Positions 28,571 through 38,301 of a stretch of 64,000 nt of DNA are shown here, piece after piece. How positions within the stretch are numbered: position 1 is the first letter of the stretch; every line of letters begins with the position of its first letter. The stretch spans positions 1 through 64,000 of the forward strand of contig WOUR01000024.1 of assembly GCA_009772935.1 (NCBI GenBank), read 5' to 3'. The notes below the pieces were generated by a model. The model had not been told where the DNA came from, did not search any database, and saw only the letters and a list, made by a program, of their open reading frames with translations. The DNA is from Rhodospirillaceae bacterium (GTDB taxonomy: Bacteria; Pseudomonadota; Alphaproteobacteria; Reyranellales; Reyranellaceae). Position numbers and translations under genes: made by a program.

Positions 28571-29746
28571 ATGAGCGTTTCCCCGTCCCGTAGCCTGCCC
28601 TGGGCATTGATCGGCGCCGCCTGCCTGGGGTCGTTCGCCGCGACCTCGAGCGGGACCACGCGCGCTCCTTTCCTGCTGGAGATGTCGCACGATCTCGGCG
28701 TCGCGATGCCGCTCGTCGCCAATCTCGTTTCCCTGACGGCGACGGCCTGGGGCCTGACCTCCGCGTTCGGCGGCTGGATGTCCGACGTGATCGGGCGCCG
28801 GCCGATCCTGATCGCCGCCCCCTTTGCGCTTGCCCTGACATTGGTCGCGCAGGCCGCGGCCGGGTCGTTCTTCTGGGTTGCGGTCTGGGCGGCCGTCGGT
28901 GGCGGCTGCGCCGGTGCCTTTACCGGTGTCGTGTTCGCCGAAGTCTCGGCGCGCGTTCCGGACAGCCAGCGCGGCCGGGCGCTCGGCTGGGTCATGAGCG
29001 GCCAATCGCTGACCCTGGTCGTCGGCGTTCCCCTGGCGGCGGCCCTTGGATCGGTCTTCGGCTGGCGGGGCTGGCTGCTCTGCGTGGCGGGCCTGTCGAT
29101 CGCCGCCGTGATCAGCCTGTTCCTGACCCTGGGCCGCGGCAGCGGCGGCCATACACGCCCCGCCGGCGCACGCCCTTCTCTGCGGGCGGCCCTTTCGCCG
29201 AAGGTTCTGGGCCTGCTCGGCACCGGCGTCGCCGAGCGCATCTGCTACGGCCTCGCAGTGGTCTACTTCGCCACCTTCATGCAGGTGACCTATCGCATGA
29301 CCCTGATCGAGCTCGCCATTCCCCTGGCTGTGTTCGCACTGGGCAACATCGCCGGCACACTTCTGGGCGGCCAGCTGGCCGACCGCCTGCGCGACCGGCT
29401 CGTCACCTTCGCCGTGGCCATGGCCCTGTCCGGCGCGGCGGCCCTGGTCCTGTTCACGTGGCATCCCGGTCCGGCCGTCACCGTGGCCGTGGGCTTCGTC
29501 TACGTCCTGCTCAACGCGCTCGGACGACCGTCCTATATGGCGTCGCTCGCGTCGGTGCCGGAGGATGTCCGGGGCACGGTGCTCGGGCTCAACGGTACCT
29601 CGGCCAGCGTGGGCTGGATCGGTGCCGCCGCCTTGGGCGCCGTCATGATCAGCTGGGGCGGCTTCGAAGGCTTCGGCCCACTCATTGGCCTGCTGGCGCT
29701 GCTTGGCGCGGTGGGCGCACTGCTCAGCCGCCGAAGCCGGCCTTGA
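28571..29746 (+). CDS. MFS transporter
   Basis: A 391-residue protein with about 12 hydrophobic segments. The loop 2-3 signature appears as GGWMSDVIGRRPILI, and a second copy in the C-terminal half as GGQLADRLRDRL, as expected for the 6+6 duplication of the major facilitator superfamily. Arginine-containing RAPFLLEM and the drug/H+ antiporter-like length fit an exporter, but substrate is unknown. Divergent from the solute-binding protein gene, with a ~108-base gap. Confidence 0.88.
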   Translation: MSVSPSRSLPWALIGAACLGSFAATSSGTTRAPFLLEMSHDLGVAMPLVANLVSLTATAWGLTSAFGGWMSDVIGRRPILIAAPFALALTLVAQAAAGSFFWVAVWAAVGGGCAGAFTGVVFAEVSARVPDSQRGRALGWVMSGQSLTLVVGVPLAAALGSVFGWRGWLLCVAGLSIAAVISLFLTLGRGSGGHTRPAGARPSLRAALSPKVLGLLGTGVAERICYGLAVVYFATFMQVTYRMTLIELAIPLAVFALGNIAGTLLGGQLADRLRDRLVTFAVAMALSGAAALVLFTWHPGPAVTVAVGFVYVLLNALGRPSYMASLASVPEDVRGTVLGLNGTSASVGWIGAAALGAVMISWGGFEGFGPLIGLLALLGAVGALLSRRSRP

Positions 29747-29753
29747 GCGTCGA

Positions 29754-29783
29754 TTGCTACTTTTGGTTGTTTTACACCATACT
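29754..29783 (+). promoter_or_regulatory. candidate promoter for dprA
   Basis: TTGCTA (29754-29759) and CATACT (29778-29783) with an 18-base AT-rich spacer, in a gap that is otherwise GC-rich. This is a moderate sigma70-type match about 24 bases before dprA, making a short leader. Confidence 0.35.
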
Positions 29784-29806
29784 ACCACTCGCATAAGGTC
29801 CGCCGC

Positions 29807-30862
29807 ATGTTCGACGGTTCCGACCCCATCGAGATCGCCCCGGCGGAGCGCCGGGCCCGGCTGAGGCTGGCACGCAGCGCGCGGGTCGGTCCTGTCACCT
29901 TCCACGAGGCGCTGGCGCATTTCGGTTCCGCTCGGGCCGCCTGCGCCACACTGGCGACCGTCTCGGATGCCGCGATCGAGCGCGACGAGGAAGCGCTCGC
30001 CAGGCTGGGCGGCCGCTTCCTGGTGGTCGGCGATGAACTCTATCCCGACGCGCTGGCCGCCCTGCCCGATGCTCCGCCGGTCCTGTCGATGCTGGGCGAT
30101 CCCGGCTTTCTCGGCCGGCCGACCCTGGCGATCGTCGGCGCCCGCGAAGCGTCGCTGGCTGGTCGACAGTTTGCCACCGAGCTCGCCGCGACGCTGGGCG
30201 CGGCCGGCTTTGTGATCGCCTCGGGTCTCGCCCGGGGCATCGATACGGCCGCGCATGAGGCGGCGCTCGAGAGCGGCACGGTCGCGGTACTGGCCTGCGG
30301 TGTGGATCAGGTCTACCCGCCCCAGAATGCCTCTCTGCAGGAAAGCATCGCCACGCGCGGCCTGATCCTGAGCGAGGTGGCCCTGGGGGCGCCGCCCATC
30401 GCCCGCGCCTTCCCGCGGCGCAACCGGATCGTGAGCGGTCTGTCGGCCGGCATCGTCGTCATCGAGGCGGCGGCCCGCTCCGGCTCCCTGATCACCGCTC
30501 AGCGGGCAGCCGAACAGGGCCGCGAGGTGTTCGTCGTGCCGGGCTCGCCGATGGACCCGCGATATGCCGGATCCAATAGTCTCATTCGTGATGGGGCCAT
30601 TTTGGTTCGGGATGCGAACGATATTCTGAGCGTTCTGGGCCGGCCTCAGGCGGCATCCCAACGCCTTGAAAAACCAACCCAAATATCCCCCGGATCAGAT
30701 ACCGCACGCATTGTGCAAGCCTTGGGCTCCGTACCCACTGCGGTTGACGAACTGGTGCGCCGGTGCCAAGTGTCCGCCGCCTCCGTCGCGGAGGTCCTCA
30801 TGGCTCTCGAGCTGGAGGGCCGCCTGGAGAGGCACCGGGGTAACCGCGTATCTCTGATTTAA
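29807..30862 (+). CDS. dprA: DNA-protecting protein DprA
   Basis: A 351-residue protein: an N-terminal SAM-like region (ARLRLARSARVGPVTFHEAL), the Rossmann-like DprA core (IVGAREASLAGRQFATELA, IASGLARGIDTAAHEAAL, VLACGVDQVYPPQN, LILSEVALG, RRNRIVSGLSAGIVVIEA, GSLITAQRAAEQGREVFVVPG), and a C-terminal winged helix (VPTAVDELVRRCQVSAASV). It loads RecA on incoming single-stranded DNA during natural transformation; many alphaproteobacteria keep it without known competence. topA follows after 51 bases, an order common in this class. Confidence 0.95.
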   Translation: MFDGSDPIEIAPAERRARLRLARSARVGPVTFHEALAHFGSARAACATLATVSDAAIERDEEALARLGGRFLVVGDELYPDALAALPDAPPVLSMLGDPGFLGRPTLAIVGAREASLAGRQFATELAATLGAAGFVIASGLARGIDTAAHEAALESGTVAVLACGVDQVYPPQNASLQESIATRGLILSEVALGAPPIARAFPRRNRIVSGLSAGIVVIEAAARSGSLITAQRAAEQGREVFVVPGSPMDPRYAGSNSLIRDGAILVRDANDILSVLGRPQAASQRLEKPTQISPGSDTARIVQALGSVPTAVDELVRRCQVSAASVAEVLMALELEGRLERHRGNRVSLI

Positions 30863-30913
30863 TTCAGTGATTTAGCTCCGGAAATTGATATCGAACTGGA
30901 GCATTTTCCGGCG

Positions 30914-33616
30914 ATGGACGTACTGGTCGTCGAGTCCCCGGCCAAGGCTAAGACCATTGGTAAGTATCTGGGCCCCGGCTACACCGTGCTGGCCTCGTAC
31001 GGTCATGTCCGCGACCTTCCGCCCAAGGATGGTTCGGTCCGACCGGACGAGGATTTCGCCATGGACTGGGAGGTCGATCCCCAGTCGCAGAAGCGCCTCG
31101 ACGCGATCGCCCAGGCCGTCACCAAGGGCGGCAAGCTCTATCTGGCCACCGACCCGGATCGCGAAGGCGAAGCCATTTCGTGGCATGTTCTCGACATCCT
31201 GCAGCGCAAGAAGGCGTTGCAGGACGTCGACGTGAAGCGCGTCACGTTCAACGCCATCACCAAGAAATCGGTCCTCGACGCCGTTGCCAACCCGCGCGAC
31301 CTCGACCAACCGCTGATCGATGCCTACCTGGCACGCCGCGCGCTCGACTATCTGGTGGGCTTCACCCTGTCGCCCGTCCTGTGGCGCAAGCTGCCGGGCA
31401 GCCGCTCCGCCGGCCGTGTCCAGTCGGTGGCGCTCCGGCTGATCTGCGAGCGGGAATCCGAGATCGAGGTCTTCAAGAGCCGCGAGTACTGGACGGTCGA
31501 TGCGTATTTCGGCACCGCCAAGAAGCAGGTGCTGAAGGCCCGCCTCACCCATCTCGACGGGCGCAAGCTCGAGAAGTTCGACCTCGACACCAGGGAGCGC
31601 GCCGAGCAGGCCAAGCGCGAGATCGAGCGCCGCGCCTTCGCCGTCTCCTCGATCGACCGCCGCCAGGCGCGCCGCAACCCGCCGCCGCCTTTCATCACCT
31701 CAACCCTGCAGCAGGAGGCGTCGCGCAAGCTCGGCCTCGGCGCTGCCACGGCCATGCGCATCGCCCAGCGCCTGTATGAGGGTGTCGACATCGGCGGCGA
31801 GACGGTCGGCCTCATCACCTACATGCGGACCGACGGCGTGCAGCTCGCGCCCGAGGCGATCGGCCAGACCCGCCGCCTGATCGAGACCAAGTACGGCGCG
31901 CCCTATGTGCCCGCCAGCCCGCGCATCTATACGTCCAAGGCCAAGAACGCCCAGGAAGCGCACGAGGCGATCCGCCCGACGGATCTCTTCCGCACGCCGC
32001 AGGACGTCGCGGCCTACTTGGACAAGGACCAGCTCGGCCTCTACGAGCTGATCTGGAAGCGGACCGTCGCCAGCCAGATGGAAAGCGCCGTGCTCGACCA
32101 GGTCTCGGTCGATATCGCCAGCGGCGACAAGACCGTGCAGCTCCGTGCCACCGGCTCGGTCGTGAAGTTCAACGGCTTCCTCGCCCTCTACGACGAGGGC
32201 CAGGACGACAAGACCGACGACGAAGAGACCGGCGCCATCCTGCCGGACGTGAGCGAGAACGAGGCGATGGACCGGCGCGAGGTCGTGCCGGAGCAGCATT
32301 TCACCGAGCCGCCGCCACGCTATTCGGAAGCCAGCCTGGTGAAGAAGCTCGAGGAGCTCGGCATCGGCCGTCCCTCGACCTACGCCAGCATCATCGAGGT
32401 TCTGCAGCGCCGCAACTACGTGCGACTCGACCGCAAGCGCTTCATTCCGGAGGATCGCGGCCGCATCGTCACCGCGTTCCTGCAGACCTATTTCCCGCGC
32501 TACGTCGAATACGGCTTCACCGCCCATCTCGAGGAAGAACTCGACGATATTTCCAGCGGCAAGATCGACTGGCACGAGGTCCTGCGCGAGTTCTGGAAGG
32601 CGTTCTCGGCCGCGGTCGGCGAGACGAAGGACCTGCGGGTCAAGGAAGTGCTCGACAAGCTCGACGAGGAACTCGGCCCGCACTTCTTCCCGGCCAACGA
32701 CAATGGCGGCAAGAATCCGCGCGATTGTCCGTCCTGCGCCAACGGCCGCCTCGGCCTCAAGCTCGGCAAGTTCGGCGCCTTCATCGGCTGCTCCAACTAT
32801 CCCGAATGCCGCTTCACGCGGAAGCTCGGCATCGTCGATGCCGATGCCGACGCCGCCAGCGGCGAGAATCTTGACGGTCCCAAGATCCTGGGAATCGATC
32901 CGGTGACGGGCAAGCAGGTCACCCTGCGCAAGGGCCCCTACGGTCTCTACGTCCAGCTCGGCGAGCCCGAGGGCAAGGAGAAGCCCAAGCGTCAGTCGCT
33001 GCTGCGCGACATGACGCCGGGCGACCTGACGCTGGAGCAAGCGCTGGCGCTTCTGTCCCTGCCGCGCGAGCTTGGGCCCCATCCCGAGGATGGCGAAGTC
33101 ATCCTGGCCGGCGTCGGCCGCTTCGGTCCCTACGTGAAACACGGGCCAAAATACAAATCGGTGCCCTCCGACGAGAGCGTGCTCGACATCGGCATGAACC
33201 GCGCCGTGGCCCTGCTGGCCGAGGCCAAGACGCCGCGCGGCCGTGCCGCCGTCAAGCCGATCCGCAGCATCGGCAACCATCCCTCCGACGAGGCGCCGGT
33301 CGAACTCTACGAAGGGCGCTACGGCCCCTACGTGAAGCACGGTGCCGTCAATGCCACCGTCCCGCGCGACATCAAGCCGGAGGAGCTGACGCTCGACCAG
33401 GCGGTCGCGTTGCTGGCCGAGCGCGCCGCCAAGGGCGGAGGCAAGAAGCCCAAGGCGGCGCGGGCCAAGAAGGCAGCCCCGGCAGCGGCCAACGACGCCG
33501 GCGCCAAGCCGAAGGCTAAGAAGGCGGCCGCGAAGAAGAAGCCGCCCGCCAGGAAGAAAGCGGCCAAGGCGAAGGACAAGGCCGACGCGCCGCCCCGCAC
33601 GGGCACCGATGGCTAA
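30914..33616 (+). CDS. topA: DNA topoisomerase I
   Basis: A 900-residue type IA topoisomerase. TOPRIM motifs VVESPAKAKTIGKYLG (N-terminus) and ATDPDREGEA, the catalytic region GLITYMRTDGVQL, and GRPSTYASIIEVLQRR are clear. One C4 zinc-ribbon (CPSCANGRLGLKLGKFGAFIGC... with a further Cys) is followed by repeated GPYGLYV/GPYVKHG modules, typical of alphaproteobacterial enzymes. The last ~60 residues are Lys/Ala-rich. It relaxes negative supercoils. Its 3' end overlaps rnr by eight bases, so translation is coupled. Confidence 0.97.
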   Translation: MDVLVVESPAKAKTIGKYLGPGYTVLASYGHVRDLPPKDGSVRPDEDFAMDWEVDPQSQKRLDAIAQAVTKGGKLYLATDPDREGEAISWHVLDILQRKKALQDVDVKRVTFNAITKKSVLDAVANPRDLDQPLIDAYLARRALDYLVGFTLSPVLWRKLPGSRSAGRVQSVALRLICERESEIEVFKSREYWTVDAYFGTAKKQVLKARLTHLDGRKLEKFDLDTRERAEQAKREIERRAFAVSSIDRRQARRNPPPPFITSTLQQEASRKLGLGAATAMRIAQRLYEGVDIGGETVGLITYMRTDGVQLAPEAIGQTRRLIETKYGAPYVPASPRIYTSKAKNAQEAHEAIRPTDLFRTPQDVAAYLDKDQLGLYELIWKRTVASQMESAVLDQVSVDIASGDKTVQLRATGSVVKFNGFLALYDEGQDDKTDDEETGAILPDVSENEAMDRREVVPEQHFTEPPPRYSEASLVKKLEELGIGRPSTYASIIEVLQRRNYVRLDRKRFIPEDRGRIVTAFLQTYFPRYVEYGFTAHLEEELDDISSGKIDWHEVLREFWKAFSAAVGETKDLRVKEVLDKLDEELGPHFFPANDNGGKNPRDCPSCANGRLGLKLGKFGAFIGCSNYPECRFTRKLGIVDADADAASGENLDGPKILGIDPVTGKQVTLRKGPYGLYVQLGEPEGKEKPKRQSLLRDMTPGDLTLEQALALLSLPRELGPHPEDGEVILAGVGRFGPYVKHGPKYKSVPSDESVLDIGMNRAVALLAEAKTPRGRAAVKPIRSIGNHPSDEAPVELYEGRYGPYVKHGAVNATVPRDIKPEELTLDQAVALLAERAAKGGGKKPKAARAKKAAPAAANDAGAKPKAKKAAAKKKPPARKKAAKAKDKADAPPRTGTDG

Positions 33617-35885
33617 GGGCAAGGTCCCGACCCGCGACGAACTGCTGGCCTTCATCCGCGACAGCGAAACGCCTGTGGGCAAGCGCGAGATCGCCCGGGC
33701 CTACGGGCTGAAGGGCGACCAGCGCATCGAGCTCAAGGAACTCCTGCGCGACCTGCGCGACACAGGCGAGATCACCCCGGACCGGGCCAAGACCTTTCGT
33801 CACCCCGAGTCCCTGAGCGACATGGTCGTACTCGAGATCGTCTCGGTCGACGACGACGGCCACCTGCTGGCCGTGCCGCGCCGTCACGACGACGACAAGG
33901 ACGGTCCGCCGCCGCGCATCGAGGTCTCCGCGCCCGCCTCGCGCACCGTGCCTGCCCCGGCGGTCGGTGACCGCGTGCTGGCGAGCATGAAGCGCCGCGG
34001 CAAGAATACCTACGAGGCGAAAGTCGTCCGTCGCCTGGGCAGCGGGCCGAAGAAGATCCTCGGCCTTTACGAAGAACCGCCCGGCCGGAACGGGCTCGGC
34101 CTCGTCACGCCGACCGACCGCAAGCTGCGCCGCGAATTCGACGTGAGGCCCACGGACAAGAACGGCGCGCTGGCGGGCGACATCGTCTGGATCGAGGAGA
34201 TCGGTGGCGCGCTGGCCCGGCGCGCACGCATCGTCGAGCGCATCGGGCCGATGAGCGATCCGCGCACCGTCAGCCTGATCTCGATCGCCGCCAACGACAT
34301 TCCGATCGAATTCCCCGAAGCCGCGATCGAGGAAGCCGACAAGGCCAAGGCCGCTCCGATGGGGCACCGCCTCGACCTGCGGGACGTGCCGCTGGTCACG
34401 ATCGACGGCGAGGATGCGCGCGACTTCGACGACGCCGTGTTCGCAGAGCCCGATCCCGGCCATGCCGGCGGCTGGCGCATCCTCGTTGCCATCGCCGACG
34501 TCGCCTGGTACGTGCGCCACGACCGACCCCTAGACCGCGCCGCCTATCGCCGCGGCACCTCGGTCTATTTCCCCGACCGGGTCGTGCCGATGCTGCCCGA
34601 GCAGCTGTCCAATCACTGGTGCTCGCTGGTCCCGCACGAGGACCGCCCCGTGCTGGTGGCCGAGATGTGGATCGACGGCGAAGGCCATCTCAAGCGCCAC
34701 AAGTTCCACCGCGCCATGATGCGCTCGGCCGCTCGCCTCACCTACAACCGCGTGCAACGCGCCATGGACGGCACGCCCGACGCCGAGATCGAGCCGCTGA
34801 TGGACGAGGTCGTCCGTCCGCTCTACGGCGCCTACCGAGTCCTTCTGGCGGCCCGTGAGGCCCGCGGCGCGCTCGACCTCGACCTGCCCGAGCGCCAGGT
34901 GACGCTCGGCAAGGACGGCCATATCGCCACGATCGGCGTGCGCGAGCGTCTCGACAGCCACAAGCTGATCGAGGAATTCATGGTGCTGGCGAACGTGGCG
35001 GCGGCGCAGGCCCTCGAACAGCGCCAGGCTGCCTGCCTTTATCGCGTCCACGACCAGCCCGATCTCGCCAAGCTCGAAGCTCTGCGCGAATTCCTCGGCA
35101 CACTCGGCATCAAGGTACCGACCGGCCAGCGGCTACGGCCTGCCGACCTCAACCGTATCCTGCACGAGGTCGCCGACAAGCCGGTCTCCCAGCTGGTCAG
35201 CCAGACGGTCCTACGCAGCCAGAGCCAGGCCGTCTACAGCCCGGACAATCTCGGTCATTTCGGCCTCGCGCTTGCGCGCTATGCCCACTTTACCTCGCCG
35301 ATCCGGCGTTTCCCCGACCTGATCGTGCACCGGGCCCTGATCGCCGCCTACGGGCTGGGCGACGGGGGGCTCTCGTCCGAGGACAAAGGCCGGTTCACCG
35401 AGTTCGGCGAGCACCTGTCCATGTGCGAGCGTCGTGCCGTCGCGGCCGAACGCGGCGCCATGGACCGCTACGTCGCTGCGTTCATGGCCGGCCATGTCGG
35501 GGCCGTGTTCCCGGGCCGGGTCAACGGCGTGACCCGCTTCGGCCTCTTCGCCACGCTCGAGGGTACGGGCGCCGACGGTCTGATCCCCATCCGCTCCCTC
35601 GGTCAGGAATTCTTCCGCCACGATGAAGGACGCCAGGTCCTGATCGGCGAACGTACCGGCGAGACCTTCGGCCTGGGCGACCGGCTGCAGTTGAAGCTCG
35701 TCGAGGCCGACATGGCCACCGGCGGCCTGCTGTTCGAGATCGTCGACGTGATCGAGCGGGTCGAACGGCAGCCGGCACCGCGGCATTCGCGCTCGCCTCA
35801 CGGCCGGGAGCGCGGCGGGCCGCCGCGGCGTCCGGTCGCGCACCGCGGCCCGCCACGGGACAAAGGGTCACGCCGACGCAAGTAG
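33609..35885 (+). CDS. rnr: ribonuclease R
   Basis: A 758-residue RNase II/R exonuclease. N-terminal winged-helix (PTRDELLAFIRDSETPVGKREIARAYGL), cold-shock-like domains, and the RNB catalytic centre with VTIDGEDARDFDDAVFAEPD (acidic residues for Mg2+). SNHWCSLVPHEDRPVL and HFTSPIRRFPDL follow, then an S1 domain (GRVNGVTRFGLFATLEGTGADGLIPI) and a basic Arg-rich tail. It degrades structured RNA 3' to 5'. It overlaps topA at the 5' end. A DUF983 gene follows 23 bases downstream. Confidence 0.97.
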   Translation: MAKGKVPTRDELLAFIRDSETPVGKREIARAYGLKGDQRIELKELLRDLRDTGEITPDRAKTFRHPESLSDMVVLEIVSVDDDGHLLAVPRRHDDDKDGPPPRIEVSAPASRTVPAPAVGDRVLASMKRRGKNTYEAKVVRRLGSGPKKILGLYEEPPGRNGLGLVTPTDRKLRREFDVRPTDKNGALAGDIVWIEEIGGALARRARIVERIGPMSDPRTVSLISIAANDIPIEFPEAAIEEADKAKAAPMGHRLDLRDVPLVTIDGEDARDFDDAVFAEPDPGHAGGWRILVAIADVAWYVRHDRPLDRAAYRRGTSVYFPDRVVPMLPEQLSNHWCSLVPHEDRPVLVAEMWIDGEGHLKRHKFHRAMMRSAARLTYNRVQRAMDGTPDAEIEPLMDEVVRPLYGAYRVLLAAREARGALDLDLPERQVTLGKDGHIATIGVRERLDSHKLIEEFMVLANVAAAQALEQRQAACLYRVHDQPDLAKLEALREFLGTLGIKVPTGQRLRPADLNRILHEVADKPVSQLVSQTVLRSQSQAVYSPDNLGHFGLALARYAHFTSPIRRFPDLIVHRALIAAYGLGDGGLSSEDKGRFTEFGEHLSMCERRAVAAERGAMDRYVAAFMAGHVGAVFPGRVNGVTRFGLFATLEGTGADGLIPIRSLGQEFFRHDEGRQVLIGERTGETFGLGDRLQLKLVEADMATGGLLFEIVDVIERVERQPAPRHSRSPHGRERGGPPRRPVAHRGPPRDKGSRRRK

Positions 35886-35908
35886 AAGCGGGGCGCATCT
35901 TGCCGGCC

Positions 35909-36313
35909 ATGGATGACGATCACGCGCCGGTCGATTTCTGGACTGCCCTGCTTCGGGGCTGGCACGGCCGTTGCCCGCGGTGCAACAAGGGCCGGCTGTT
36001 CAGTTCCTATCTGAAGATGAAGGGCCATTGCGAGGTCTGCGCCCTGGCGCTCGAGCCGTATCGCGCGGACGATGCGCCGGCCTACTTCACGATCTTCGTG
36101 GTCGGCCATATCGTCGTGCCGCTGGTCCTTCTGGTCGAGCGCTGGGGCGCCGAGCCGCCCCTCTGGGTTCATGCCCTTCTCTGGTTGCCGCTCTCCGTCG
36201 CACTCGCCCTGGTCCTGCTGCCGCGGATAAAGGGTGCCGTAATTGCGCTGCTTTGGGCACAGAAGGTGGCCGCTCCCAAGGCTGTGACCGGGGGCTTCGA
36301 CCCGTCGGCCTGA
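35909..36313 (+). CDS. DUF983 zinc-ribbon membrane protein
   Basis: A 134-residue protein. The N-terminal half has a Cys4 zinc ribbon (RCPRCNKGRLFSSYLKMKGHCEVC), then YRADDAPAYFTIFVVGHIVVPLV, with two membrane helices in the second half. This is the DUF983 pattern. The location downstream of topA-rnr is common in alphaproteobacteria. Function unknown. A TTG nine bases upstream is a possible alternative start. The protease gene starts 50 bases later. Confidence 0.85.
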   Translation: MDDDHAPVDFWTALLRGWHGRCPRCNKGRLFSSYLKMKGHCEVCALALEPYRADDAPAYFTIFVVGHIVVPLVLLVERWGAEPPLWVHALLWLPLSVALALVLLPRIKGAVIALLWAQKVAAPKAVTGGFDPSA

Positions 36314-36363
36314 ACGACGTGGCCGCCCGCCGACGGCCTGTGCTATCGTAATGGCAGCCGCGT

Positions 36364-37959
36364 ATGAAAGTGACCCAGTTCCCTTTTCTTCGTTCGATGC
36401 TGCCGCGGGCGGCCGCATCGCTCGTTGCTGCTTGTCTGGTCGTGTCCTGCGCGACCTCCCCCGATGCGCCGAGCAGTCAGGTCGACGGTCGCAGCCCCGC
36501 TGCCGGCGATGTCGGCATCGAGCGCGTCGTCCTCCAGGCCTACCGGGCCATCGGTGACCGCCATCTCTACGAGCCCAACTTCCGAAACCTGTCGGTCGAG
36601 GCCTATCGCGGCTTCGCCAGCAGCGATTCCACGCTCGTCCTGGAAGCCAGCGACACCAGCCTCACGGTGAAGCGCGACGGCAAGGAAATCGTGAGCCGGC
36701 CCGCCCCATCCGATACGACGGACGGCCGCGCCTGGGGCAGCACCCTGACCGAACTGATGGCCAGTTCCATCGACGCTTCGCCCGCCCTGCAGCAGGTCGA
36801 CCGGCAGATGCTGATCCGCCAGGCGATGACCGCCACCACCAAGCAGCTCGACCGCAACAGCCGTTACGCCGACCCCGACGAAGCCAGGGACAACCGCTTC
36901 CAGCGCGACGGTGGCGGCGGCGTCGGCATCACGGTCGAACGGACCGATGACAAGAAGATCCTGATCCGTGCCGTCCAGGACGGGTCGCCAGCCGCCAAGT
37001 CCGGAGTCCAGATCGGCGACCAGATCCTGGCGATCGACTCCGACTCGATGATCGACCGGCCTCTGTCCGACGTCGTCGCCAAGCTGCGCGGCGCGGTCGG
37101 CGCGCCGGTGACCATGACGGTGCTCCGTCCCTCCCAAGGCGCCGAACTCAGCCTGCCGATGAAGCGCGGACGCATCGTGCCGACCACGGTGGTCTATGAA
37201 CGCCGGGGCGACGTAGCCCTGATTCACCTGACGGGTTTCAACACGGCGACGACCGACAATCTGCGCGCCGCGCTCGACAAGGCCAAGGCCGACATCGGCA
37301 AGGACCTCGTCGGCATCATCATCGACATGCGTTCGAACCGCGGCGGCCTGCTCGACCAGGCGCAGTCGGTCTCGGAGGTGTTCATCGCGGACGGCATGAT
37401 CTTCTCGACCAATGGCCGCCACCCCGACAGCAAGCGCACGTATCGCAGCTCCAACGGGCGCGCCACCACCGGACAGCTCCCGATCGTCGTTCTGATGAAC
37501 GGCGGCTCGGCCTCGGCGGCCGAGATCGTGGCCGCCGCGCTGCAGGATCGCGGTCGCGCCGTCGTGATCGGCACCACGAGCTACGGCAAGGGCACCGTCC
37601 AGACCGTCGTCCGGCTCGCCAACGAAGGCGAATTGATCCTCACCTGGTCTCGCCTCCAGGCACCGTCCGGCTACACCTGGAACGAACTGGGCGTGCTGCC
37701 CAATATCTGCACCTCCAAGGTCGGCGACGCGAACAAGCTGGGCGTTGCATCGGTGGACTCGAACCACAATTCCCTGATGCGCTGGCACGCGCTGCGCAAT
37801 CCGACGCCCCAGGAAGTGGCCGACCTGCGCAAGATCTGCCCGCCGGGCGAGGCCGCGCCTGAGGCCGACGTCGACCTCGCCGTCCGCCTGCTGCGCGACC
37901 GGGCTCTTTATGCCCATGCCGTGCAATCCGCGACCTATCAGGCTGCCGCGCGGCCCTAG
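36364..37959 (+). CDS. C-terminal processing peptidase, S41 family, lipoprotein
   Basis: A 531-residue protein. The signal ends in a lipobox-like LVVSC (Cys near residue 29), so it is probably membrane-anchored by lipid. A PDZ domain (GVGITVERTDDKKILIRAVQ, GSPAAKSGVQIGDQILAIDSD) precedes the S41 catalytic core: DMRSNRGGLLDQAQSV, the nucleophile in NGGSASAAEIVAAAL, and the catalytic Lys in GTTSYGKGTVQTV. It cleaves or trims periplasmic proteins at C-termini. The C-terminal ~90 residues are less conserved. Substrate unknown. A terminator-less gap separates it from rpmG. Confidence 0.92.
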   Translation: MKVTQFPFLRSMLPRAAASLVAACLVVSCATSPDAPSSQVDGRSPAAGDVGIERVVLQAYRAIGDRHLYEPNFRNLSVEAYRGFASSDSTLVLEASDTSLTVKRDGKEIVSRPAPSDTTDGRAWGSTLTELMASSIDASPALQQVDRQMLIRQAMTATTKQLDRNSRYADPDEARDNRFQRDGGGGVGITVERTDDKKILIRAVQDGSPAAKSGVQIGDQILAIDSDSMIDRPLSDVVAKLRGAVGAPVTMTVLRPSQGAELSLPMKRGRIVPTTVVYERRGDVALIHLTGFNTATTDNLRAALDKAKADIGKDLVGIIIDMRSNRGGLLDQAQSVSEVFIADGMIFSTNGRHPDSKRTYRSSNGRATTGQLPIVVLMNGGSASAAEIVAAALQDRGRAVVIGTTSYGKGTVQTVVRLANEGELILTWSRLQAPSGYTWNELGVLPNICTSKVGDANKLGVASVDSNHNSLMRWHALRNPTPQEVADLRKICPPGEAAPEADVDLAVRLLRDRALYAHAVQSATYQAAARP

Positions 37960-37965
37960 CCGGGC

Positions 37966-37993
37966 TTGACACGGCAGCCCCGCTGACTACTTT
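37966..37993 (+). promoter_or_regulatory. candidate promoter for rpmG
   Basis: A perfect -35 TTGACA (37966-37971) with TACTTT (37988-37993) after 16 bases; the start codon is at 38039, leaving a leader of about 40 bases. The strong -35 fits a ribosomal-protein gene. Confidence 0.45.
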
Positions 37994-38038
37994 GCGGCCC
38001 TCTGCGAATTCGCCCTCCGGGGCTTAAGGACAATTGCC

Positions 38039-38206
38039 ATGGCCAAGCCGACTTCCATCCTGATCAAGATGATTTCCAGCGCCGACACCGGCTTCTTCTA
38101 CGTGACCAAGAAGAACCCGCGCACCAAGACCGAAAAGCTCGAACTCAAGAAGTACGACCCGGTCGCGCGCAAGCACGTCGTGTTCAAGGAATCGAAGATC
38201 AAGTAG
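38039..38206 (+). CDS. rpmG: 50S ribosomal protein L33
   Basis: A 55-residue basic protein: [40 protein letters not shown] and the C-terminal [13 protein letters not shown] are the L33 pattern. It lacks the four zinc-binding cysteines, so it is the zinc-independent (C-) form. AAGGA precedes the ATG. Monocistronic, with its own promoter candidate and a strong terminator. Confidence 0.97.
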   Translation: MAKPTSILIKMISSADTGFFYVTKKNPRTKTEKLELKKYDPVARKHVVFKESKIK

Positions 38207-38232
38207 CCTGCCGCATTGCAGGTTCGACGACC

Positions 38233-38257
38233 AAGCCGCCCTTCCGGGCGGCTTTTT
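38233..38257 (+). terminator. intrinsic terminator of rpmG
   Basis: Stem AAGCCGCCC (38233-38241) with GGGCGGCTT (38246-38254), loop TTCC, followed by T residues. A classical rho-independent structure. Confidence 0.9.
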
Positions 38258-38301
38258 CGTGGGATAGGCTCCCGCGCAATTCAACGAGGAGGAGAGAAAT
38301 C

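Noticed and set aside
28556..30682. Open frame of about 700 codons on the minus strand opposite the MFS and dprA genes
   Set aside because: It is low in recognisable motifs and rich in Arg/Gly/His/Gln, and lies opposite two clear genes. High GC with biased third codon positions creates such long antisense frames.
31700..33682. Open frame of 660 codons on the minus strand opposite topA
   Set aside because: Antisense to a certain gene, composition like other GC-driven shadows, and no family similarity.
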